In this document: one piece after another, positions 1 through 7,126 of the stretch
Position numbering within the stretch: the first letter of the stretch is position 1
Layout of the letters: each line of letters opens with the position of its first letter
Origin: Lachnospiraceae bacterium
Lineage (GTDB): Bacteria > Bacillota > Clostridia > Lachnospirales > Lachnospiraceae
Direction of reading: 5' to 3'
Length of the DNA: 64,000 nucleotides
Assembly: GCA_910574805.1 (NCBI GenBank)
Contig: CAJTCV010000007.1
Coordinates: forward strand, 124,001-188,000
Translations under genes and position numbers: made by a program
Notes under the pieces: model-generated
Databases searched by the model: none
Seen by the model: only the letters and a program-made list of their open reading frames with translations
Told to the model about the DNA's origin: nothing

Positions 1-200
1 CGCAGAAGCAGTGGAAGATCACGGATGAGGACTGGCGGAACCGGGAAAAATGGGATGCCTATGAAAGCGCCGTTGACGAGATGATTCAGAAGACCAGCAC
101 CGCCTATGCGCCGTGGCATATTCTGGAATCGGTAGATAAAAAATATGCAAGGATCCGGGCGCTGAAGATCGTGATCGAGGAACTGGAGAAGGTGCTGTAG
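1..200 (+). CDS. Polyphosphate kinase 2 family protein, C-terminal end only
   Basis: This is the last 65 codons of a gene that begins before the window; the frame opens at base 3 and stops with TAG at 198-200. The end of the protein shows the pattern of PPK2-type polyphosphate:nucleotide phosphotransferases: a tryptophan-rich W..REKWDAYE stretch, then TAYAPWHILES and DKKYAR, which in the family lie close to the C-terminus. PPK2 enzymes move phosphate between polyphosphate and nucleotides in the cytoplasm. Walker motifs are outside the window, so ADP or AMP preference cannot be judged. The DHH gene starts 11 bases downstream, so co-transcription is possible. Confidence 0.8.
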   Translation, partial: QKQWKITDEDWRNREKWDAYESAVDEMIQKTSTAYAPWHILESVDKKYARIRALKIVIEELEKVL

Positions 201-211
201 AGGAGAAACAT

Positions 212-1753
212 ATGGAGTTAAAAACATTATTGCAGTTTGATTCGATCGTGATCCAGTGTCATAACGATCCGGATGCGGATGCCATTGCCAGCGGGTTTGG
301 CGTCTGGTCGTATCTGCGTGCCAACAAAAAAGAGCCCCGGCTGGTCTATGGCGGAAGATATCCGGTCCGGAAAAGCAATCTGGTGCGGATGGTGGAGTGT
401 CTTGAGATCCCGGTGGAACACGTCCATGCGCTGGAAGAAGAGCCGGAGCTTCTTCTGACGGTGGACTGTCAGCCGGGAGAGCGAAATGTAGAAAGACTGT
501 CCGGAAAAAAACTGGCGGCAATCGATCACCATATCACCAGAAAGGAAAGTCTGTCCAGCCTGTGGGACAGGGAGATCCGCGATAATTACGGCGCCTGTGC
601 GACGATTATCTGGGACCTGCTCAGGCGGGAGCAGTTTGATATCAAAGGAAACCGGCGTCTGGCGGTCGCCCTGTATTATGGCCTTTTCATGGATACGTGC
701 AAACTTCAGGAGATCTGCCAGGTGAAGGACCGCGCCATGCGGGATGAACTGGAATCCGTGTTTGACCAGAAGGACAGAGATGTGATCGACGAATTCAAAA
801 CGCATAATCTGTCGGCGGAAGAGCTGCTCATCGTAGGGCAGGCGCTGGGAACCTGTGAAAACAATAAAGAAAAACGGTATGCGATTGCACAGGCGGCTCC
901 CTGCGATCCGAATCTACTGGGAATCATCTCGGATCAGATGCTGGAAGTGGATACGGTGGATACGTGCATTGCGTACTGCATGCTGCCAGGCGGTGCGAAG
1001 CTGTCGATCCGCAGCTGCTCGGATGAAACCCGTGCCAGCGATCTGGCGGGATATCTGGCCGGAGGCGGAGGACATGAGAAGAAAGCAGGCGGCTTTCTCA
1101 CCATTGAACTTTTGAAGCACCCGGTCATTGATCCAAAGGAACTGGGGGACGTCGTATGCCGTTTTCTCACGGCGAGGGTGGAAGACTATTTCAGAGAGCA
1201 GGATATCATCCGGCTGGATAAAGAGAAATATCCGGATCTGACGGCGGAACCGCTCTATCAGAAGAAACCGGTGAAAATCGGCTACATAAAAGCGGCGGAT
1301 GTCTACAGGGAAGGGACAGAAGTAAAAGTCCGGATGCTGGAAGGCGACATGGAAGAGAAAGTGACCGACGACCTGTACTTTATTGTGGGCGTCAGGAACG
1401 AAGTTTATGTCAACGACCGCGGAAAACTGGAGCAGAACAATCTGTGCCTGAAAGATCCGTATGAGCTTTCTCCGGAGGCGCTTCAGGATGTGGAGGACGC
1501 CGTCAGCGCTGTAAACGAGGACGACGAAGTTCTGGCAGGGCATATTTTTACCTGCGTGCCAAAGGAATCCTGCGTCCATGCCCGCAGGCTGACAAGACGG
1601 ACCAAGGTGTTTTGGGAGGACGGACAGGGGTACTTGCTGGGTGAGCCAGGGGACTATCTGGCAGCCCGGGCAGAGGACCCCTCTGATATTTACATCATCA
1701 AGGAGGATGTCTTCGGTCTGACCTATGAGAAAGCGGCTGATTGCAGGGGGTGA
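212..1753 (+). CDS. DHH/DHHA1 family phosphoesterase with unusual C-terminal extension
   Basis: The 513-residue protein has a DHH phosphoesterase domain: motif HNDPDADAIASG at residues 17-28, an acidic strand near residue 85 (TVDC) and the DHH signature at 105-107. A DHHA1-type GGGGHEKKAGGF motif lies near residues 284-295. Family members are metal-dependent phosphodiesterases such as NrnA (nanoRNA, pAp) or cyclic dinucleotide hydrolases. Ordinary NrnA-like proteins are about 320 residues; here a further 180 residues follow, ending in a PGDYLA...DIYII...F..TYE pattern that I cannot assign. The start is preceded by GAGGAG at 202-207. The stop is 4 bases before the RyR gene and the TIR/MORN gene follows, so the three look like one operon. 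Hydrolysis of a nucleotide second messenger is inference from that context. Confidence 0.88.
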   Translation: MELKTLLQFDSIVIQCHNDPDADAIASGFGVWSYLRANKKEPRLVYGGRYPVRKSNLVRMVECLEIPVEHVHALEEEPELLLTVDCQPGERNVERLSGKKLAAIDHHITRKESLSSLWDREIRDNYGACATIIWDLLRREQFDIKGNRRLAVALYYGLFMDTCKLQEICQVKDRAMRDELESVFDQKDRDVIDEFKTHNLSAEELLIVGQALGTCENNKEKRYAIAQAAPCDPNLLGIISDQMLEVDTVDTCIAYCMLPGGAKLSIRSCSDETRASDLAGYLAGGGGHEKKAGGFLTIELLKHPVIDPKELGDVVCRFLTARVEDYFREQDIIRLDKEKYPDLTAEPLYQKKPVKIGYIKAADVYREGTEVKVRMLEGDMEEKVTDDLYFIVGVRNEVYVNDRGKLEQNNLCLKDPYELSPEALQDVEDAVSAVNEDDEVLAGHIFTCVPKESCVHARRLTRRTKVFWEDGQGYLLGEPGDYLAARAEDPSDIYIIKEDVFGLTYEKAADCRG

Positions 1754-1757
1754 ACAA

Positions 1758-3173
1758 ATGAGGGAGAGAGGAAGATGGATTTTAAGGGCTTCAGCGTTTG
1801 CCATACCATTTTTTCTGGGCGTTGCCGGTTTTCTTCTGTCAGGGGAGGCGTTGCTGGATTCTGCATTTATTACCCTCTGCATGTACGGGATGGGGTATCC
1901 GGATCCCATACCGAATCTTCTGGTAGAGATCGCCAGATGGACCGCTCCGCTGGCGGCTGTCGGCGGAATTCTGCTGTTGTTCCAGGTGAACCGCCGTTTG
2001 AAAAACTGGGTTCGTTCTTTCCATAAAAACAGTGTTGCGGTATATGGAGCGGACCGGGAGGATGTGCTTTTAAATCTTGGAAAACGGGGAATCGACGGAG
2101 GAGACGGCTTCTCCTTTTTGAAAGCGGGCAACTATATTCTTCTGGGAAGCGAGGAAGAAAATTTTGATTTTTACCGGCAGAACCGCAGTGCGCTGAAAGG
2201 GCATACCGTCTATCTGGAGTGCTGCTTTCTGCCTGCGCAGTCCGCATCGGACCCGGAGCTTCGGCTGTTTCGCGAAGAAGAGACGGCTGCCAGGCTTTAC
2301 TGGAAAGAACGCTGCATCCATCAGCTGTCCGTAAGATGCGGACACCAGATGAGGATCGTGTTTCTGGGCTTTGGCGTGCTGGGCGAAGAGCTTCTGTCCT
2401 GCGCATTACAGGACAATATTTTTCATCCGGATCAGAAAATCGAATATCATATCTTCGGAGACGGGGATCGTTTTCTGGCGGTTCATCCGGAACTTCCGTC
2501 CATTGACGACCCTGTAATCTTTCACAAAGAGCCATGGTATGAGCAGTTGCCGCTGCTGGAAGAGGCGCAGAGTGTGATCGTTCTGTCGGAGGAGGAGCAG
2601 CTTGACCTTGTGAAAGATCTCCTTCTGGCGACAAAACGTGCCTCGTATGATGTGTTCACTTCCAGAAGAGAGCTGGAGCTGCTGGCCGGCCAGGAGAGAC
2701 TGAATCTGTTTTACTGGAAAGAACAGGCAAGGAAGCCGGAATATCTCATGGGCGACGCTCTTTTTGACCGTGCAAAACGCATCAATCTCAGATATGCTGT
2801 CTTATATAACAACGTTGCGGAGACGGAAGAAGCAAAGGAGCAGGAGTGGGAAAAACTGGACGCATTTACCCGTTATTCCAATATCAGCTCTGCAGATTAT
2901 CATGAAGTGCGCCTGATTATGCTGGCGGATATGGGACAGGATGCAGAGCATCCTGCACCGGACTGCATGGAACTGCTGTCAGAGCTGGAACATATCCGGT
3001 GGTGCCGGTATCATTATCTGAACAACTGGAAATACGGGGTTCCGGAAAATGGGAAACGGAAGGATCCGGTTCAGAAGATTCATGCGGATCTGGTTCCTTA
3101 CAGGGATCTGACAGAAGGAGAAAAGGAAAAGGACAGAGAGAATATCCGGATCCTGCTGTCAATGAATGAATAG
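1758..3173 (+). CDS. Membrane RCK/TrkA-N-like protein with C-terminal RyR domain
   Basis: The protein has 471 residues. The start at 1758 is chosen because AGGGGGTGA lies just upstream; an in-frame start at 1725 would overlap the DHH gene. Two hydrophobic segments (about 11-28 and 60-76) flank a loop with YGMGYPDP at 43-50, which faintly resembles a channel pore loop. Soluble Rossmann-like regions follow: one from about residue 90, and a second with GFGVLG at 204-209 typical of TrkA-N/RCK nucleotide binding. The C-terminus (about 400-468) carries a bacterial RyR domain, recognised by ELEHIRWCRYHYLNNWKYG and a PYRDLTEGEK helix. RyR and RCK domains bind small ligands, so a nucleotide-gated membrane sensor or channel is plausible. 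It lies between the DHH enzyme and the TIR/MORN protein, 17 bases before the latter. Confidence 0.8.
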   Translation: MRERGRWILRASAFAIPFFLGVAGFLLSGEALLDSAFITLCMYGMGYPDPIPNLLVEIARWTAPLAAVGGILLLFQVNRRLKNWVRSFHKNSVAVYGADREDVLLNLGKRGIDGGDGFSFLKAGNYILLGSEEENFDFYRQNRSALKGHTVYLECCFLPAQSASDPELRLFREEETAARLYWKERCIHQLSVRCGHQMRIVFLGFGVLGEELLSCALQDNIFHPDQKIEYHIFGDGDRFLAVHPELPSIDDPVIFHKEPWYEQLPLLEEAQSVIVLSEEEQLDLVKDLLLATKRASYDVFTSRRELELLAGQERLNLFYWKEQARKPEYLMGDALFDRAKRINLRYAVLYNNVAETEEAKEQEWEKLDAFTRYSNISSADYHEVRLIMLADMGQDAEHPAPDCMELLSELEHIRWCRYHYLNNWKYGVPENGKRKDPVQKIHADLVPYRDLTEGEKEKDRENIRILLSMNE

Positions 3174-3190
3174 AGGAGGAAGAAAGGATT

Positions 3191-5368
3191 ATGGGATTGA
3201 GTGAAGTACAGAAGAAGGAACGGTCAGAGTATCTGGAAAAGCATCTGATCATCACGGAGTGTTCCCAGCGCAAACCTTACGCATTCATCAGCTATGCCAG
3301 CGACAACTGGGAGGCGGTGTTCAAGTCAGCCGTGGTGCCCATGCAGAGACAGTACGGCCTGCGGGTATATGCGGACAGGGCTTTTGACAAGGTGAACGAC
3401 AAATGGATCGTGCCCATGCTGCGCAACGCGCGGGGGGCGGACGTGTTCGTGGCGTTCATCAGCCAGAGCTACATTGAGAGCTACGCCTGCTTTCTGGAGC
3501 TGCTTACTGCGGTAAACAACAGAAAACAGATCGTGTTTGTGTCGCTGGGGGACCAGCTGCGTCTGGGCGATACGACCGACCTGCCGGTGATCGAGCGGGG
3601 AGCGAAAAACGAGATTCTCAATCAGGGGGCCAACCTCTCTACGAACACCAACAATACGTCCAACGACATCATGCGGGCCATGAAGTCGGCCTACACCAGC
3701 ATGTCCACCCTGCTGGAGCAGGACGCCCTGTCAAAATACGACATCTCGGACGCTTTTATCAACTTCTTTCGGGACGCCGCCATCAACCGCAAGACGATCC
3801 ATGATCTGGGAGCGGTGCGGCGGACGATCAAGTCGGTCAGCCGGGAGGTGTTCGACAAGTCGCTGATTATAGAACCGGACCCTGCGCCCGCACCGGAGCC
3901 GACGCCCGTGTCGGCGGAAGCACCCGCATCAGAGCCGACGCCCGTGCCGACGGAAGAACCCGCATCGGAGCCTGCGCCTGTGCCGGCGGAAGCACCCGCG
4001 CCGGAGCCGACGCCTGTGCCGGTGGAAGCACCCGCACCGGAGCCAACGCCCGTGCCGAATCCGGATTCAAAAGCAGATTCCTCATCCGGCGGCGGGCAGA
4101 AAGCCGGAAAGCCGCTGAATGTCAAGCTGATCGGAGGCATTGCGGCAGCAGCTGTGGTTCTTGTGGCGCTGTTCACTCTGCTGGGCGGCTCCGGCAAGGT
4201 TACGGATCAGCCTTACACCATGACCGACGGAAATTCCGATACATACTCCGGCCTGTATACCGGCGAGTGGGATAAGAAGAACGAGTGGCCGAACGGCACC
4301 GGCACCTTCGTAATGGAGGATAATGCCGGAACTTACGAAGGAGAATGGGTCGACGGCGTCGCCGAAGGCCAGGGCACAATTATATGGGACAGCGGAAGTC
4401 ATTATGAGGGCGAATGGAAAGACGGCATGCGAAACGGCCAGGGGACTTATACCTCTACAGAGGGCGATGGTTATGTCTATGAGGGCGAATTCAAAAACAA
4501 TGAGCGTTCGGGCAAAGGCACCATGACCTGGGAAGACAGCGAGAACGGAAATTCCTATGCCTATGAGGGTGAATTCAAGAACAATGAACGTTCAGGCAAA
4601 GGTACCATGACTTGGGGAAAAGACGGAGAAACATCCGTCTATGAAGGCGACTTTGCAGATGACTGGATCAATGGATACGGCACCTGTACCTTTCCCGACG
4701 GCAGTGTTTATGAAGGCGTGTGGAAGAATGCGGGCTTGAACGGTAAAAGCACTGTAACCTATGCCGATGGCAGCGTATATGAAGGCGAATACGTAGACGG
4801 TCAGAAGAGCGGCGAAGGTACCTACACCAAAGCGGACGGCACCGTAATGACCGAGAACTGGATCAATGGGAAAAAGGTCGAGATTCTGACCCTTGAAGAA
4901 GGAACCTACACAGGCAGCGTGACCGACGGGAAACCCGACGGACAGGGGAAGATGGAGTATACGAATGGCCAGGTCTATGAGGGCGAGTGGAAGGACGGCG
5001 TCCGGAGCGGACAGGGGCGCTGTACCTGGCCTGACGGTGGTTATTACGACGGCGAGTGGGCAAATGATAAATGGAACGGCCAGGGCACGAACTACATGGG
5101 AGGCAGCAAGGATGTTGATTATTATGTAGGCGGATTTGCGGATGGTAAACGGAACGGACACGGTATTTTTACCTGGGCAAGCGGTGATTCCATTGAGACA
5201 GAATGGGTAAATGGCGTGATAAATGGTAAGGGAACCTATACCTGGTCCAACGGCACGGTTGCAGCAGGCGAATGGGTGGACGGCGAGTGGGATGGTGAGT
5301 GGACCATCACCTTTGCCGACGGTACCGTTGAAACCAGAAAATATGATCACGGCACGAGACTGGAGTAA
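3191..5368 (+). CDS. TIR domain - transmembrane - MORN repeat receptor-like protein
   Basis: The protein has 725 residues. Residues 28-165 form a TIR domain: FISYAS at 32-37, a D/R-rich BB-loop region around 62-70, and CFLEL at 100-104, where Glu103 matches the catalytic glutamate of NAD-cleaving TIRs. Residues 236-290 are a proline-rich linker of 12-residue repeats of the EPTPVPxEAPAP type. A single membrane segment follows (about 313-332), preceded by lysines, so the TIR should be cytoplasmic and the C-terminus outside. Residues 345-720 hold about 14-15 MORN repeats (YEGEWKDG..NGQGTY). Two repeats are near-identical 54-base copies at 4478-4531 and 4562-4615. The layout is that of a surface sensor with an intracellular NADase or signalling domain; the ligand is unknown. 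Confidence 0.88.
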   Translation: MGLSEVQKKERSEYLEKHLIITECSQRKPYAFISYASDNWEAVFKSAVVPMQRQYGLRVYADRAFDKVNDKWIVPMLRNARGADVFVAFISQSYIESYACFLELLTAVNNRKQIVFVSLGDQLRLGDTTDLPVIERGAKNEILNQGANLSTNTNNTSNDIMRAMKSAYTSMSTLLEQDALSKYDISDAFINFFRDAAINRKTIHDLGAVRRTIKSVSREVFDKSLIIEPDPAPAPEPTPVSAEAPASEPTPVPTEEPASEPAPVPAEAPAPEPTPVPVEAPAPEPTPVPNPDSKADSSSGGGQKAGKPLNVKLIGGIAAAAVVLVALFTLLGGSGKVTDQPYTMTDGNSDTYSGLYTGEWDKKNEWPNGTGTFVMEDNAGTYEGEWVDGVAEGQGTIIWDSGSHYEGEWKDGMRNGQGTYTSTEGDGYVYEGEFKNNERSGKGTMTWEDSENGNSYAYEGEFKNNERSGKGTMTWGKDGETSVYEGDFADDWINGYGTCTFPDGSVYEGVWKNAGLNGKSTVTYADGSVYEGEYVDGQKSGEGTYTKADGTVMTENWINGKKVEILTLEEGTYTGSVTDGKPDGQGKMEYTNGQVYEGEWKDGVRSGQGRCTWPDGGYYDGEWANDKWNGQGTNYMGGSKDVDYYVGGFADGKRNGHGIFTWASGDSIETEWVNGVINGKGTYTWSNGTVAAGEWVDGEWDGEWTITFADGTVETRKYDHGTRLE
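3896..4065 (+). repeat. 36-bp repeats encoding the proline-rich linker
   Basis: Inside the TIR/MORN gene, about four and a half 36-bp units encode 12-residue EPTPVPxEAPAP repeats. They form an extended spacer between the TIR domain and the membrane segment. Such repeats can change copy number by slippage. Confidence 0.75.
4478..4615 (+). repeat. Duplicated 54-bp MORN unit
   Basis: Bases 4478-4531 and 4562-4615 encode the same peptide (YEGEFKNNERSGKGTMTW) with only silent differences. This points to a fairly recent duplication of MORN units within the gene. Confidence 0.8.
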
Positions 5369-5452
5369 TGATCCGCCCTCACCAGGCTGACACGGGCGAA
5401 TGTGTAAAAAGCAGGCTTGATGCATTTTTGTAAAATACGGTGCGGGGGGACG

Positions 5453-5485
5453 GTTGAAATCCTCCCGCGTTTGTGTCAAGACCGG
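5453..5485 (+). repeat. Decayed copy of the prmA promoter (direct repeat, left copy)
   Basis: This 33-bp stretch matches 6991-7023 with four mismatches. It keeps the -35 TTGAAA (5454-5459) and the 17-base spacer, but its -10 reads CAAGAC instead of TAAGAT. The two copies bracket the AlbA/GHKL gene. Confidence 0.8.
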
Positions 5486-5521
5486 CAAAAGCCCTGGAGT
5501 TTTGTGGATGGTAACAGTACT

Positions 5522-5584
5522 GGTTCAGAACCGTGTCATAATCGGTTCAGATGTGTTGACGCGATTGAATCGATTTGCTATAAT
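5522..5584 (+). promoter_or_regulatory. Consensus promoter with palindromic operator candidates
   Basis: TTGACG at 5556-5561 and TATAAT at 5579-5584 are spaced by 17 bases, a near-perfect vegetative promoter for the AlbA/GHKL gene. The 11-bp palindrome CGATTGAATCG (5562-5572) lies inside the spacer. A second palindrome, GGTTCAGAACC, is at 5522-5532. A repressor, possibly the downstream protein itself, could bind there; that part is inference. Confidence 0.75.
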
Positions 5585-5617
5585 AAATCCATCTAAGAGG
5601 ATGAAGGAGACGGCAGT

Positions 5618-6961
5618 ATGCTTTTTCGGGAAAGTGAGACCATAGAGTTGAAAGAAACTGTCACGGACGAAATCAAAAAGGAAATCATTGCTTTTGTCAA
5701 CTGTGACGGCGGAAAACTGTATATTGGCGTTCAGGACGATGGTACGGTAATCGGGGTGAACGATCCTGACGGCGCATCCCTGCAAATCAGCAATATGGTA
5801 AGGGATGCGATCAAGCCGGACGTAACCATGTTCCTGCATTACAAAACCATGGAAGAAGACGGAAAAGAAATCGTCGCTGTGGATATTCAGCGCGGAACAG
5901 AACGACCTTATTATCTTGCAAAGAAAGGGATGCGTCCGGAGGGCGTATATGTCAGGCAGGGTTATTCCTCGGTTCCGGCTACTGATGCGGCAATCCGCCG
6001 TATGATTAAGGAAACGGATGGGGACCGCTTTGAAGCGATGCGCTGTCTGAACCAGGAACTCACATTTGAAGTCGCAGGAAAAGAATTTGAGCTTCGGAAT
6101 GTGGAATTTGGCCCACAGCAAATGCGTACTTTGAAGCTGGTCGATCATGAAAACCTTTACAGCAATCTGGGTTTGCTTCTGTCCGACCAGTGCGTCCATA
6201 CGATCAAGGCCGCTGTTTTTCAGGGAACAGACCAGATGGTATTCAGGGACCGCCGGGAATTTGGCGGGTCGCTGCTGCGTCAGATGAACGAAGTGTATGA
6301 TTTTATTGACTTCCGCAATCAGACCCGTGCGACCATAGAAAAACTGCTGAGGATTGACGTCAGGGACTACCCTGAAACCGCTGTCAGGGAAGCATTGCTG
6401 AATTTACTGGTCCACAGAGATTATTCCTTCAGTGCCAGCGCACTTATCAGTATTTATACGGATCGGATCGAATTTGTGTCCATTGGCGGGTTGATGCCGG
6501 GGATTGACCTGGAAGATATTATGGTAGGTATTTCCGTATGCCGGAATCAGGACCTTGCGAATGTGTTTTACCGTTTGCGTTTGATTGAGGCTTATGGTAC
6601 TGGAATGAGAAAAATTATGAGGGCATACGAAGGCATGGAAGAAAAACCTGTGATTGAAACCACAAAAAATGCCTTTAAGATCATACTGCCGAACAGGAAC
6701 GCAAAATATGAAAAAGGCACGGAACCTGCGTTTTCGGCAGAGCCGTTGGAAAATGTTCCTGTTGTCGCACCGCCTGGTGACAGAGAAGAAAAAGTGCTGG
6801 AATATGCCCGGACGCATGGAGCTGTTACAAGAAACGATGTAATTGGATTGCTTGAGGTGAGTGCGTCCACTGCTGCCAGAGCCCTGAAAAAGCTGGTAAA
6901 AAGCAACCTGTTAAGGCAGAATGGAAAAGCAAGAAGCACCAACTATACCATTGTAAAATAA
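5618..6961 (+). CDS. Schlafen-AlbA_2 / GHKL-type ATP-binding transcriptional regulator
   Basis: The protein has 447 residues. The N-terminal 125 form an AlbA_2 (Schlafen-like) domain, seen as ETIELKETVTDEIKKEI then AFVNCDGGKLYIGVQDDG. A GHKL-like ATP-binding region follows, with ALLNLLVHRDYS near 258-269 and YGTGMRKI near 327-334. The last 60 residues form a winged helix (VTRNDVIGLLEVSASTAARA). Proteins of this build are annotated as RecG-like or putative transcriptional regulators and are often encoded on mobile or accessory DNA. AAGGAGA at 5604-5610 supports the start. Its composition is more AT-rich than its neighbours. It has its own promoter and lies between two copies of the prmA promoter, which suggests insertion. 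Confidence 0.85.
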   Translation: MLFRESETIELKETVTDEIKKEIIAFVNCDGGKLYIGVQDDGTVIGVNDPDGASLQISNMVRDAIKPDVTMFLHYKTMEEDGKEIVAVDIQRGTERPYYLAKKGMRPEGVYVRQGYSSVPATDAAIRRMIKETDGDRFEAMRCLNQELTFEVAGKEFELRNVEFGPQQMRTLKLVDHENLYSNLGLLLSDQCVHTIKAAVFQGTDQMVFRDRREFGGSLLRQMNEVYDFIDFRNQTRATIEKLLRIDVRDYPETAVREALLNLLVHRDYSFSASALISIYTDRIEFVSIGGLMPGIDLEDIMVGISVCRNQDLANVFYRLRLIEAYGTGMRKIMRAYEGMEEKPVIETTKNAFKIILPNRNAKYEKGTEPAFSAEPLENVPVVAPPGDREEKVLEYARTHGAVTRNDVIGLLEVSASTAARALKKLVKSNLLRQNGKARSTNYTIVK

Positions 6962-6991
6962 TCAGACTATATGCGGCATTTCTCCTTGCAG

Positions 6992-7020
6992 TTGAAATCC
7001 TCCCGCATTTGTGTTAAGAT
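6992..7020 (+). promoter_or_regulatory. prmA promoter (right copy of the flanking repeat)
   Basis: TTGAAA (6992-6997), a 17-base spacer and TAAGAT (7015-7020) make a good vegetative promoter about 107 bases before prmA. A near-identical element with a broken -10 is at 5454-5482. Confidence 0.75.
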
Positions 7021-7029
7021 AGGTCGCAT

Positions 7030-7113
7030 GGATGCGGAACTGGAAAACAGCATGACGGTGTCCGGATATGCTTTCAGACACAGGGCATGATGGAGACGGA
7101 TGCGGAACTGGAA
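7030..7113 (+). repeat. 16-bp exact direct repeat in the prmA leader
   Basis: GGATGCGGAACTGGAA occurs at 7030-7045 and again at 7098-7113, just before the prmA ribosome site. Each copy contains ATG CGG AAC TGG; the first opens a seven-codon frame (MRNWKTA). No function is evident. Confidence 0.6.
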
Positions 7114-7126
7114 TAAGGAGAACACA

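Noticed and set aside
914-2131. A 405-codon minus-strand open frame opposite the DHH and RyR genes
   Set aside because: Overlaps two good plus-strand genes and shows no family features.
4592-5488. A 298-codon minus-strand open frame opposite the MORN repeats
   Set aside because: It follows the MORN repeat periodicity in reverse; it is a by-product of the repeats.
5453-7023. Insertion sequence or transposon around the AlbA/GHKL gene
   Set aside because: No transposase, integrase or terminal inverted repeats; only a promoter-like direct repeat flanks the gene.
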